Source: Yinghuangia soli (GTDB lineage Bacteria; Actinomycetota; Actinomycetes; Streptomycetales; Streptomycetaceae). From it: a stretch of DNA of 55,999 bases. The position numbers and the translations under genes were made by a program. Shown here piece after piece: positions 17,701 through 26,564 of the stretch (its first letter is position 1; every line of letters begins with the position of its first letter). The stretch is taken from positions 1 through 55,999 of the forward strand of contig NZ_JAKFHA010000050.1 of the NCBI RefSeq assembly GCF_021502675.1. Direction: 5' to 3'. Below the pieces are notes generated by a model. The model was not told where the DNA came from and did not search any database. It saw only the letters and a list, made by a program, of their open reading frames with translations.

Positions 17701-19727
17701 CGTGCGACGGCGCCGGGGCCGAGCGGCACGATCTGGACGCAGCGGCAGGGGTTCCCGGCCGCCGCGGCGGCGAGTTCGGCGGTCGCCTCGGCGTCGAACG
17801 AGACGATGCGCAGCGGCTCGCGGCTGGTCCGGCTGTAGACGGCCAGGTTCTCCGTCCAGTTGCGGCTGACGTACCACATCGGGTCGAGTGCGGACCGGGG
17901 GTCCTCACCGGGCGTCGGCACCAGCGGCATGGCCGCCACGTAGGCCTCCAGCTTGCCCAACTGGTGGTTGAACACGGCGGCTTGCATGGTGGTCAGCGCG
18001 TTCTGCCAGGCGGACTTGCCCTTGCGCAGCACGACCATCGTGAACCGGCCGTCGCCCAGCAGGCCGCGGCGCTGCATCGCCATGAGCTCGTTCTGCGCGG
18101 GGCTGACGATGCGGCCGTCGGCCCAGACCGCCGCCCATGTGTTGTCGGGGCCCGGCCGCCCGTCGGAGTACGTGGTCCTGCCGAAGCTGACGCCCCCGGC
18201 CAGCAGCACGCCGGCCATGGCCGCCGCCACCGCGGCGGCCACCGGGCGGGCGGTCCGCAGTCTCGGCAGCAGTGCCGCGGCCCCGCCGAGGGCGACGAGG
18301 GCGAGCACCAGCCAGGCGTAGAGCAGCTTTTCGAAGTAGTACGAGGACGTGCCGATGCGGATTTCCTGGTACGCGTACAGGCCCAGCGCGACCGCCGCCG
18401 CGATCCCGACCTGCACCGCGGCGAGCCGCTGCACCGGCGAGCGGCGCGCGCGGGTGACGGCCAGGGCGAGCACGACGATCACGGTCACGGCGAGCAGCAG
18501 GCGGCGCGGGACCCGGACGATGGGCCCCCACAGCAGCAGGTGGTCGCCGGCCTGGAAGTCCCCGGCGAGGCGCGGCCACAGCACCGGCAGCAGGGTGAGC
18601 CCCACCGCGGCCGCGGCCACCGCCCCGACCGCGATCCGGCGCCGCAGCAGCCGCTTGCGGTACACCCACAGCGAGACCGCGGCCCCCGCGGCCATGGCCG
18701 GCACGTACAGCGGATAGGTGAACGCCACTCCGGCCAGCGCGAGTCCGACCAGCGCGGTCTGCTCCACCGGGCGGTCCGGGCAGCGGATCATCAGCGCCGC
18801 ACCGAAGACCGCGAACACCAGCCCGAAGACCTGCGAGTCGAAGCCGAACCACACCCAGGACACCAGGACTCCGGTGGCCAGGAACGTGCCGATCGCGCTC
18901 AGGACGAGAATGCCGCGCCACCCGTCGGCACGCCGCCCGGCCACCCAGCGGGCCGCCCACACCACCACCAGCGCGAACAGCCCGTACCCGAGCAGCAGGA
19001 GGGCGTAGTAGCGGTGCGCGGCGGCGAGGCCATTGCCGACCGGTGCGCCGGACAGGCGGAACGAGTCGGCGAGCGCGTAGAGGAAGTGCACCCCGTTGGG
19101 GTAGTTCGTGGCCATCCCCGGGATGAGGATGTCGTGCGCCTGGTCCGGGGACATGAAGGCGTAGCCGTCGATCTGCCGGATCGCGTCGAACAGGCTGAAC
19201 TGCCGCAGCCGGTCGCCGGTGTCGTTGCCGGCGAAGTAGCCGATCCGCTCGACGAGCGGCCGGGTGAGCGTGGGCCACGCGACCATGAGCCACGCGCCGA
19301 GCCCGGTGCCCGCGACGACCAGGTCGCTCGCCTGCAGCCGCCGCGGGAGGCGCGGCCGGCGGCGCAGCGCCCAACCGGCCGCGACCAGCAGCGTGAACGC
19401 GGTCCCGGCCACGGCGACCGGATGGAGTCCCCACGGCCACACCGAGAACAGCAGGCCGCCGATCAGAGCCGCGCCGGCCACCGCCATGACGGCGACGACC
19501 AGCCGGTCCAGCAGGGTCGCGCCGACCCGCAGCAGGCTTGCGGCGCCGAGCACCGCGAGCAGCGGCAGCACCGCGTCCGCACCGGCCAGATGGGCGGCCG
19601 ACGTCAATGCCCACGCGGCGGCCAGCACCGCGAGCGCCACCGGTGTGCGGCCGCGCGGCAGCCGCCCGGCCTTTTCGTCCGGGCCGGCCGGGCCGGGTGA
19701 TTCCGCTGCCTGAACGGTGTCGAGCAC
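17697..19727 (-). CDS. Large polytopic membrane protein (family B, copy 3)
   Basis: 676 aa. Start GTG 19725–19727 is preferred to the GTG at 19761–19763 because GGAGG lies 5 nt upstream of it. About 12–13 hydrophobic segments and a ~150-residue C-terminal soluble domain. Signatures shared with the next two genes: GDRLRQFSLFDAI, NYPNGVHFLYALAD and YYFEKLLYAW. These read as loop motifs of a polyprenyl-sugar-dependent membrane glycosyltransferase, but the family is not one I can name. Stop overlaps the next start (ATGA). The preceding gene ends 64 nt upstream. Confidence 0.8.
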   Translation of the reverse strand: MLDTVQAAESPGPAGPDEKAGRLPRGRTPVALAVLAAAWALTSAAHLAGADAVLPLLAVLGAASLLRVGATLLDRLVVAVMAVAGAALIGGLLFSVWPWGLHPVAVAGTAFTLLVAAGWALRRRPRLPRRLQASDLVVAGTGLGAWLMVAWPTLTRPLVERIGYFAGNDTGDRLRQFSLFDAIRQIDGYAFMSPDQAHDILIPGMATNYPNGVHFLYALADSFRLSGAPVGNGLAAAHRYYALLLLGYGLFALVVVWAARWVAGRRADGWRGILVLSAIGTFLATGVLVSWVWFGFDSQVFGLVFAVFGAALMIRCPDRPVEQTALVGLALAGVAFTYPLYVPAMAAGAAVSLWVYRKRLLRRRIAVGAVAAAAVGLTLLPVLWPRLAGDFQAGDHLLLWGPIVRVPRRLLLAVTVIVVLALAVTRARRSPVQRLAAVQVGIAAAVALGLYAYQEIRIGTSSYYFEKLLYAWLVLALVALGGAAALLPRLRTARPVAAAVAAAMAGVLLAGGVSFGRTTYSDGRPGPDNTWAAVWADGRIVSPAQNELMAMQRRGLLGDGRFTMVVLRKGKSAWQNALTTMQAAVFNHQLGKLEAYVAAMPLVPTPGEDPRSALDPMWYVSRNWTENLAVYSRTSREPLRIVSFDAEATAELAAAAAGNPCRCVQIVPLGPGAVAR

Positions 19728-19791
19728 CTGGTCCTCCAGACACGGCCTAGGGCCGGGAGACACGCACCGGAGCCCGCGAGTGCGGGCCCGG

Positions 19792-21870
19792 TCACACGAC
19801 GTCGCCGAGGCGGTCCACCCGCACGACCGTCAGTCCCAGCTCGGGCCGGGTCTCGGCGAACGCCCGGAGTGCCCGCTCGACCGAGGGGTCCCAGACCACG
19901 ATCCGCAGCGGCACCGGGCTTTCCTCGATCAGGTTCTTCAGGCGGGCGAGTCCTACGCGGGCCTCGCGGGACAGCGGGCCCACCGGTTCGGCGACACCGG
20001 TCGGGGCGGGCCGCCGGGGCGGGCCGGGGGCCATGCCCCGGATCTTGGACAGGTCGTCGATGACCGGCTTCAGCAGTCCGTACTGGTGGTTGAGGACCGC
20101 GGCGATGTTCGAGGCGTCGACATTGCGCCACGGGTCGTCGGCCAGCAGGGAAAGCGTCGGGACGCCGTCGCCGAGGAACCCGGCGTCGGACAGCACCGCC
20201 ACACTGCGGATGGTCAGCGGGTAGGGGTACTTGATCTCCCCGGAGGCCCACGTCGCCCCCCAGTTCGCATCCGGCACGGGACGCCCGGCGGCGTACTCCG
20301 CACGGCCCCAGTGCAGTCCGCCGGCCACGGCCACCACCGCGACCACCGTCCCGGCCGCGACGGCCGTACGCCATCCGCGGCCGGCCGGGCGCGTGCGCGG
20401 CTCCGGATCGCGGCGCCACCGCAGCACGATCGGCGCGATCCCGATCAGGCACAGCACCGCCCAGGCGTGCAGGGCCTTTTCGAAGTAGTAGAGGGTGTGG
20501 CCGGCGGTGATCATCTGGTAGCCCCAGAAGCAGACCAGCGCCGCGGTGGCGGCCAGGATCTGGCCGAGCATCGCCTGGTACACCGTCGACCTGCGGGTCC
20601 GCCGCCACAGCAGCCCGACGACCACCACGATGCCGAGCGGGATCAAGAACCGGCGCTGCATGCGGGTGATGGGCCCGGGCAGCAGCAGGTGCCCGCCCAC
20701 GTCCAGCGTGCCGATGAGCCGCGGCACCACGACCGGCACCAGCGCGAAAGGCAGCGCCACGACCGCGGGCCACAGGTACGCCTGCCACGAACGCCGCACC
20801 CGCGTCCGGTAGCAGACCAGGCCGACGACGATGCACAGCGCGGCGGGCACCACGAACAGCGAGTACGTGGAGGCCACCGCGACGAACAGCGCCGCGACCA
20901 GAATGGCGTGTTCGGCGGGCCGGACCGGCGGCCGGGCGATGAAGGCGGCGAGCAGCGCGAAGAGCGCGAGTCCGAGGATCTCGGCGTCCGACTCGTTCCA
21001 GAACTGCGCCATGAGGGCACCGGTGCACAGGTAGGTGCCGACGCCGAGGCACACGATCGTGCGCAGCCGGTCCTTGACGACGGGGCCGGCCACCCAGCGG
21101 CACGCCCACACCGTGCAGACCACGAAGAAGACGTAGCCCGCGATGGCCAGCAGGTAGTAGTGGTACCACTGCGTCGTGGCTGCTCCCGGCGGGCGCCCCG
21201 ACCGGACGAACGTATCCGCGAGCGCGTACAGGAAGTGCATCCCGCTGGGGTAGTTGCTCTCCATGCCGGGCTGCAGGATGTCGCGCACCGAGTCGACGTC
21301 CACGAAGGTGTAGCCGCCCGACTGCTGGATCGCGTCGAACAGCGTGAAGTGCCGCATCCGGTCGCCCTGGCCGACCGCGAGCATGTAGGGCAGCACCTGC
21401 TTGAACGCCCCGCCACCGAGCGTCGGCCAGGCCAGCGTGGCCCCGGCCGCGGCGCCGGCCAGCACCATCGCGCTGTCCGACCACCGCCACTTGCGCGGCA
21501 GACGCGGAGTCCGCCGGCTCAGCTTCGCGGCGGCCAGCAGCCCGGTGAACGCGCAGCCGGCGATCGGGAACGGCGCCATGCCCCACGGCCATACGGAGAC
21601 CACCAGGCCGAACGCGATGCCGATCCCGCACAGCAGCCCGAGGGCCGGGACGAAGCGGTCCAGCAGCGTGCTCCCGGTGCGCAGCAGCGCGGCGGTGCCC
21701 AGCACGGCGAGGGCGGCGGAGACGACGTCCGCCCGCACCGCGTGCAGCGCCCAGGCCAGCAGCCAGGCGCCGGCCAGCAGTGCCGTCCACAGATGCCATG
21801 GCCAGCGGGTCACGTCCGCGTTCGCGAGCCTGCGCGCATGATGCCGCCACCCGGTAAGCCGATACAGCAT
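19792..21870 (-). CDS. Large polytopic membrane protein (family B, copy 2)
   Basis: 692 aa from ATG 21868–21870 (MLYRLTGWRH), with GAGGAAG 7 nt upstream; an in-frame upstream ATG lacks a site. It has the family motifs GDRMRHFTLFDAIQQ, NYPSGMHFLYALAD and YYFEKALHAW. N-terminal hydrophobic segments include WPWGMAPFPIAGCAF and PRLPRKWRWSD, matching the neighbours position by position. C-terminal ~170 residues are soluble and probably outside the membrane. Likely a glycosyltransferase or polymer-assembly protein acting with its two paralogues. Confidence 0.8.
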   Translation of the reverse strand: MLYRLTGWRHHARRLANADVTRWPWHLWTALLAGAWLLAWALHAVRADVVSAALAVLGTAALLRTGSTLLDRFVPALGLLCGIGIAFGLVVSVWPWGMAPFPIAGCAFTGLLAAAKLSRRTPRLPRKWRWSDSAMVLAGAAAGATLAWPTLGGGAFKQVLPYMLAVGQGDRMRHFTLFDAIQQSGGYTFVDVDSVRDILQPGMESNYPSGMHFLYALADTFVRSGRPPGAATTQWYHYYLLAIAGYVFFVVCTVWACRWVAGPVVKDRLRTIVCLGVGTYLCTGALMAQFWNESDAEILGLALFALLAAFIARPPVRPAEHAILVAALFVAVASTYSLFVVPAALCIVVGLVCYRTRVRRSWQAYLWPAVVALPFALVPVVVPRLIGTLDVGGHLLLPGPITRMQRRFLIPLGIVVVVGLLWRRTRRSTVYQAMLGQILAATAALVCFWGYQMITAGHTLYYFEKALHAWAVLCLIGIAPIVLRWRRDPEPRTRPAGRGWRTAVAAGTVVAVVAVAGGLHWGRAEYAAGRPVPDANWGATWASGEIKYPYPLTIRSVAVLSDAGFLGDGVPTLSLLADDPWRNVDASNIAAVLNHQYGLLKPVIDDLSKIRGMAPGPPRRPAPTGVAEPVGPLSREARVGLARLKNLIEESPVPLRIVVWDPSVERALRAFAETRPELGLTVVRVDRLGDVV

Positions 21871-21889
21871 GCCGACTTCCTCAATTCCT

Positions 21890-23971
21890 TCATCGCGGAC
21901 GGCCTGATGCCGCCGCGGCGGCATCTTCGGCGGCCGGCATCCCCGACCAGACGTTCAGGCGAACCAGGTGCAGCCGGTTGGCCTCCGGCCGGACGGACCA
22001 CTCGGCCAGGCAGTCGGCAAGCGGCCCGTCGGACAGGACGATCCGCAGCGGCACCGGCGTGGAGGCGACGATCCCGCGCATCTTCGTGCACTGTTCGCCG
22101 GTGTTGCCGGTCCACGGCGCGGGCTCGCCCTTCCCCCGCGGCGGCGCGATGTCCTTCACGTGCTCCAGCGCGGAGATCTGCGGGCGGATCACGCCGAGCC
22201 CGTGGTTGAGGTCGGCCACGAACATCGACGCGAAGAGGTTGTTCCAGTACGACCGGTCGAGCAGCACCAGCGTCGGCTTCCCGTCGGCCAGCAGGCCGTG
22301 GTGGTACAGCAGTTGGATGCTGCGCTTGTAGGGCGTCTCGAAGCTCCCGGCCCGCCAGGACGCCGCCCAGGTGGTCCCGGGGCTCGGCGTGCCGGACCAC
22401 GGCTGCACCTTGCCCCAGCTGATGCCGCCGACCAGCAGCACGCCGAGCGCGGCGGCGGTGGCGGCGGCAGCCGTGCGGCGCAGCGGCGGCGCGAGCCGCC
22501 GGGCGACGACCGGCGGCTCGGCGATCCGCCGGATCGCGATGCCGATCGCCCCGGTGCCCACCAGCATGACGATCAGCCAGGCGTGGAGTGCCTTCTCGAA
22601 GTAGTAGACGGTCCGGCCGATCTGGAAGGTCTGGAACGCCCAGAAGGCGACCAGCCCGGCGAGCGTCAGACCGGCGAGGCCGAAGACCAGGCGCAGCGGC
22701 GGGATCCGGCGGGCCGGGGAGACGGCCATGCAGATGGCCAGCACGGCCAGGAGCGCCAGGAGCAGCCGCCGGTCCAGGTTCACCGTCCCGCCGGGCAGCA
22801 GCAGGTGCCGGCCGGTGTCCATGTGCCCGACGAAGCGCGGGACCAGGATGGGCAGCGCGGCGACCGGCACCGAGACCACTGCGGACACCGCGAGCAGCAC
22901 GCGGTGCCGCACCAGCCGCCGCCGGTAGGTGTATCCGGCCAGGAGCACGCCGCCGGCCGCCACGGCCAGGAACATGCTGTACGAGAAGGCGGTGGCCACG
23001 ACGAGCGCGGCGACCAGGACGATCTGCTCGCGGGTGCGTGCGGGCGGGCGGGCCAGTACCGCGGTGAGCATCGCGAGCCAGGCCAGGCCGATCGTCTCGG
23101 CGTCCGACTCGAGCGGGAACACCGACATCATGGGACCGGTCACCATGTACGCGCCGACGCCCGCGCACACGAGCGCGCGCGGCCAGCCGGCGAGCAGCGG
23201 CCCGGCCGCCCAGCGCACCGACCACACCACGGCCAGCACGAGGAAGGCCAGGCCGACGGTCGTGTACCAGTAGTAGTGGGCGAATTCGGCGGTCGAGGTG
23301 CCCGGGTCCGCCGTCGACCGCAGGAAGTGGTCCAGCAGGGTGTAGAGGTAGTGCGCGCCGCTCGGGTAGTTCGTCTCCATCCCCTCGTGCACGAACGGGC
23401 GGGCCGCTTCGGCGTGCAGGAAGGTGTAGCCGCCGACGTGCTGGATCGCGTCGTACAGCCCGTAGTGGCGCAGCCGGTCGCCGCCCCAGCCGAGCGGGAA
23501 CTGGTCGAGGTTCTCCTCGAAGGTGCGGCCCAGCGTCGGCCACGCGATGCTCAGCCAGGCGGCGGCGGCCGCCCCGATCAGGATGAGGTCGCTGCCCAGC
23601 ACGCGCTTGGGCAGCCGGGGCCGGCGTCCGGTGAGCCAGGCCGTGCCGACCAGCCCCAGCAGGGCGCAGCGCGCGATCGGCACCGGTTCGAGGTGCCAGG
23701 GCCACACCGAGAAGACCAGGCCGCCGGCGATCGCCAGGCCGCCGGCCAATCCGACCGCCAGCATGATCCGGTCGACCAGGTTGCCGCCGGCCCGCAGCAG
23801 GGAGGCGAGTCCCAGGACCACCAGCGCGACCAGCAGCAGGTCCGCGCCGAGCACATGCGTCAGGTCGGGGATGAACCAGGCCGCCGCGACCGCGGCCGCC
23901 CAGGCGGCCGGCGCCGGGATCCTCCGGGCGGTACGCGCCGGGCGCTGCGCGGGATCCGGTTCGGCGTTCAC
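21890..23971 (-). CDS. Large polytopic membrane protein (family B, copy 1)
   Basis: 693 aa from GTG 23969–23971, overlapping the preceding stop as GTGA. Family motifs GDRLRHYGLYDAIQH, NYPSGAHYLYTLLD and YYFEKALHAW, plus the shared WPWHLEPVPIARCA and PRLPKRVLGSDLI early segments. The soluble C-terminal region has two cysteines (EQCTKM, ADCLAEW) that could form a disulfide outside the cell. The next paralogue starts 19 nt downstream. Similarity across three consecutive genes points to tandem duplication with divergence, probably giving different sugar specificities. Confidence 0.8.
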   Translation of the reverse strand: MNAEPDPAQRPARTARRIPAPAAWAAAVAAAWFIPDLTHVLGADLLLVALVVLGLASLLRAGGNLVDRIMLAVGLAGGLAIAGGLVFSVWPWHLEPVPIARCALLGLVGTAWLTGRRPRLPKRVLGSDLILIGAAAAAWLSIAWPTLGRTFEENLDQFPLGWGGDRLRHYGLYDAIQHVGGYTFLHAEAARPFVHEGMETNYPSGAHYLYTLLDHFLRSTADPGTSTAEFAHYYWYTTVGLAFLVLAVVWSVRWAAGPLLAGWPRALVCAGVGAYMVTGPMMSVFPLESDAETIGLAWLAMLTAVLARPPARTREQIVLVAALVVATAFSYSMFLAVAAGGVLLAGYTYRRRLVRHRVLLAVSAVVSVPVAALPILVPRFVGHMDTGRHLLLPGGTVNLDRRLLLALLAVLAICMAVSPARRIPPLRLVFGLAGLTLAGLVAFWAFQTFQIGRTVYYFEKALHAWLIVMLVGTGAIGIAIRRIAEPPVVARRLAPPLRRTAAAATAAALGVLLVGGISWGKVQPWSGTPSPGTTWAASWRAGSFETPYKRSIQLLYHHGLLADGKPTLVLLDRSYWNNLFASMFVADLNHGLGVIRPQISALEHVKDIAPPRGKGEPAPWTGNTGEQCTKMRGIVASTPVPLRIVLSDGPLADCLAEWSVRPEANRLHLVRLNVWSGMPAAEDAAAAASGRPR

Positions 23972-25302
23972 TGCGTGCTCTTGTCGGGGCTCACACCCTG
24001 CGCGGCCATCGAGAGCGGCGCGTCTTCTTCCCGGGGCGGGGCGGTCGCGGCGGACTCGGCCAGCACCTTCCGGGCCAGGAGTGCCGCGATGCCGGCCGAG
24101 ACCAGGTCGGCGACGGTGAACAGCAGCCGGGACACCAGGGCGAGCGCGACCGCCTGGCCGCGCGGCATCGTGGTCGCCAGGGTCGCGACGATGACGATCT
24201 CGCGGACCCCCGCGCCGGACGGCAGGACGAACGCGAACACGCCCATGGTGAGGCCGACCGCGATCGCGCCGATGCACAGCAGCAGTTGCTTGAAGTCGGC
24301 GGGTCCGACCGCGCGCGCGAGCAGCCACAGGTGCAGGCCGAACAGCGTGTAGCTGAGCGCGGCGAGGCCGGCCACCCGGGCGACCAGCGCCCAGGTCAGC
24401 CGCAGCTTGACGGGCGGGCGGCGCAGCAACCGCAGGGTCCGCTCCCCCGCCCAGGCCAGGAACTTCGGGTGCAGCCCGACGAAGCCGAGCGGCAGGAGCA
24501 CGAAGACCCAGGCCGCGCCCGGGGCGTCGTCGAGCATGACGGGCAGGGCGAGGATGCCCAGCAGCATCGAGGTCACGATCGCGATGGCGACGTGCAGGAG
24601 GGACGCGGTGAACAAGCGGGCCCGGGACACCTGGGCCTTGCGGCCCAGCTCCAGTTGCAGGACGTAGCTCCACACCGAGCCGGGCACGTACTTGCCCAGC
24701 TGGCTGACCAGCTGGATCTGGGCGCCTTTGCGGAACCCGATCGGCTTGCCCATGCTGTCGACCACGACCTGCCACGCGAGCGTGCCGGTCACCATGCCGA
24801 TCATGAGCACCAGGCCGCTGGCCGCGACCGCGTACCAGGGCAGTTCGCGCAGCGTGGCGGCGACGTCGTTCCAGTGCTTCAGGACGACGTACGCGATGCC
24901 GCCGACCGCGAGGAGCAGCAGGACCGGGCGCAGCCACGCGACCAGGCGGCCGATGCGCCGCATCCAGACCTTCTTGCGGGCGGCCGCGGCCTCGGTGCCG
25001 GCCGCGGCGCCTTCGGCAGGACCGGGGGCACCGGCGGCGGCAGCGGTCCCGGCGTCCGCGGGCCCGCCCGGGCCGGTCGCCACGCCGCGGTCCGGGTCGC
25101 GGTCCGGGTCGGAGTCCGCCTCGGCGTCCGGGTCGGCAGTGCCCAGTGCGGCCTGCGGTGCGCCGCCCGGGACGTTCTCCGCGACGGCTTCGGCGACCGC
25201 TTCTTCGACGGCCTCTTCCAGGGCCCCGACGAAGCCGTCGTGCTCCGCGCGGCCGCGGTCCGGTCCGCCGGGCTCGCCGCGGTCCGCCGCAGGACCGGTC
25301 AC
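23968..25302 (-). CDS. Flippase-like LPG-synthase transmembrane family protein (AglD/UPF0104)
   Basis: 444 aa. GTG 25300–25302 overlaps the preceding stop (GTGA). Residues ~1–105 are a disordered Ala/Glu/Asp/Pro-rich extension. Then come 8 or so hydrophobic segments typical of the lysylphosphatidylglycerol-synthase TM region, with the signature SQLGKYVPGSVWSYVLQLELG and later FVLPSGAGVREIVIVATLA. Members lacking the catalytic domain are found in glycan operons (archaeal AglD, GT-associated UPF0104), where a role in moving or modifying lipid-linked sugars is proposed. Position between the acyl-activation genes and the GT-C genes suits a lipid-linked intermediate handler. Confidence 0.82.
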   Translation of the reverse strand: MTGPAADRGEPGGPDRGRAEHDGFVGALEEAVEEAVAEAVAENVPGGAPQAALGTADPDAEADSDPDRDPDRGVATGPGGPADAGTAAAAGAPGPAEGAAAGTEAAAARKKVWMRRIGRLVAWLRPVLLLLAVGGIAYVVLKHWNDVAATLRELPWYAVAASGLVLMIGMVTGTLAWQVVVDSMGKPIGFRKGAQIQLVSQLGKYVPGSVWSYVLQLELGRKAQVSRARLFTASLLHVAIAIVTSMLLGILALPVMLDDAPGAAWVFVLLPLGFVGLHPKFLAWAGERTLRLLRRPPVKLRLTWALVARVAGLAALSYTLFGLHLWLLARAVGPADFKQLLLCIGAIAVGLTMGVFAFVLPSGAGVREIVIVATLATTMPRGQAVALALVSRLLFTVADLVSAGIAALLARKVLAESAATAPPREEDAPLSMAAQGVSPDKSTQ

Positions 25303-26564
25303 CGGCGTGCCTGGGCGGGAACGGTGCCGAGGGTGGTCAGCCGGGTGAACTCGCGGGGCAGGTCGTAGCCGTCCCAGAGCGGCGCGAACGACAGCGCGGC
25401 GCCGAACGGCACGATGCGGTCGATGCCGCGGCCGGCCAAGGCGGCCGCGAAATCGGCGAGTTCGTCCTCGGGGATGCCGAAGTGGCTGAGCGTCTGGTCG
25501 CGCCGACCGAGCATCGGGACCAGGTCCGCGAGGCGGGCCACGGTGGCGGTCGGGAACGTCCCGGCGCCGAGCCAGGTCCGCGGGGCGGCCAGCGGGTCGG
25601 CGAGGTCGAGCACCGCGAGCGCCTCGTCGGCGGCGAAGCCGAGTGCGGCGGCCCGCCCGGCGGCCGCTTCCCCGTAGGCGGCCACCCGCTTGTGCACGGC
25701 CATGGCCGGGTCCGGGAGTTCGCCGCGCGCGGCGAGCAGTGCGGCGAGCCGCTCGAACAGGTCGGTGCGGGCCTCCGCGGCGGTGGTCGGATCGCCGACC
25801 CAGTACAGCGCGCGCGGCGAGGCGCAGGCGGCCTGGTCGAACCAGTAGCTGTCGTTGTAGAGGCCGACGACCGCCTGGTCGCGTGCGGCGGGGTCCGCGG
25901 CGAGCCAGCCGTCCGCGCCGACCACCGCGAAGGACGCCCGGTCCGGGAAGGTCAGGTCGCGGGCCGCGGGGCCGAGCGGCGCCCGGCGCACCGAGGCCAC
26001 CGAGTGGTCGCCGCCCCACACCACGCGCAGGTCGCAGGCCGCGGAGAGGGCCTCGGTGATGCGGTCGTCGCGGTCGTACGTGATCATCCGCTGGGTCGCG
26101 GCGACCGCCGGGTGGGCGTCCTGCAGCGCGGTCGCGAGGCGCTCCAGGATCAGTTCGGCGGCCGGTCCGGAACGCGGCGAGATGCGGACCACGTTGCGGT
26201 TGCCGGTGAGCGCCGCGAGCGCCCACGCGTACACGAAGATCGTGTCGACGTTCGCGGGCGGGATGTGGAACACCAGGCCGCGCGGGAAGCGCAGCACCCG
26301 GGTGCTTCCGGTGCCCGGTTCGGCCAACCGGGCGAGCTGGGCGTCCAGTTCGGCGCGGCGCAGGAAGAAGCCGAGCGGCGCGAGCTCCGGATGGCGCCGG
26401 ATCAGCGCGGGGTCGAGCAGGGTGCGCCCGAACGCGGTCAGGAAGTCGACCATGCGCGGGTCGCCCACCGCGAGCGGGCCGCCCGGCACGTCCCCGGACA
26501 TCTCGTCCAGCAACCCGGTCAGGCTGCGGTCCGGTCCTGCCGGGAAGCGCGGACTGATGATCAT
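25299..26564 (-). CDS. LuxC-like fatty acyl(-CoA/-protein) reductase
   Basis: 421 aa from ATG 26562–26564, overlapping the LuxE-like stop (ATGA). The aldehyde-dehydrogenase-like fold of LuxC is seen in FPRGLVFHIPPANVDT (~93–107), GNRNVVRISPRSG (121–133) and the catalytic-Cys segment DQAACASPRALYW with Cys247. LuxC takes the acyl group from LuxE onto this Cys and reduces it with NADPH to an aldehyde. No luxAB genes are present, so the role is not light emission. Next to an ACP, a ligase and an SDR it could give a fatty aldehyde or acyl-enzyme for modifying a sugar or lipid. Length is slightly below the ~480 aa of luminous bacteria. Confidence 0.88.
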   Translation of the reverse strand: MIISPRFPAGPDRSLTGLLDEMSGDVPGGPLAVGDPRMVDFLTAFGRTLLDPALIRRHPELAPLGFFLRRAELDAQLARLAEPGTGSTRVLRFPRGLVFHIPPANVDTIFVYAWALAALTGNRNVVRISPRSGPAAELILERLATALQDAHPAVAATQRMITYDRDDRITEALSAACDLRVVWGGDHSVASVRRAPLGPAARDLTFPDRASFAVVGADGWLAADPAARDQAVVGLYNDSYWFDQAACASPRALYWVGDPTTAAEARTDLFERLAALLAARGELPDPAMAVHKRVAAYGEAAAGRAAALGFAADEALAVLDLADPLAAPRTWLGAGTFPTATVARLADLVPMLGRRDQTLSHFGIPEDELADFAAALAGRGIDRIVPFGAALSFAPLWDGYDLPREFTRLTTLGTVPAQARR

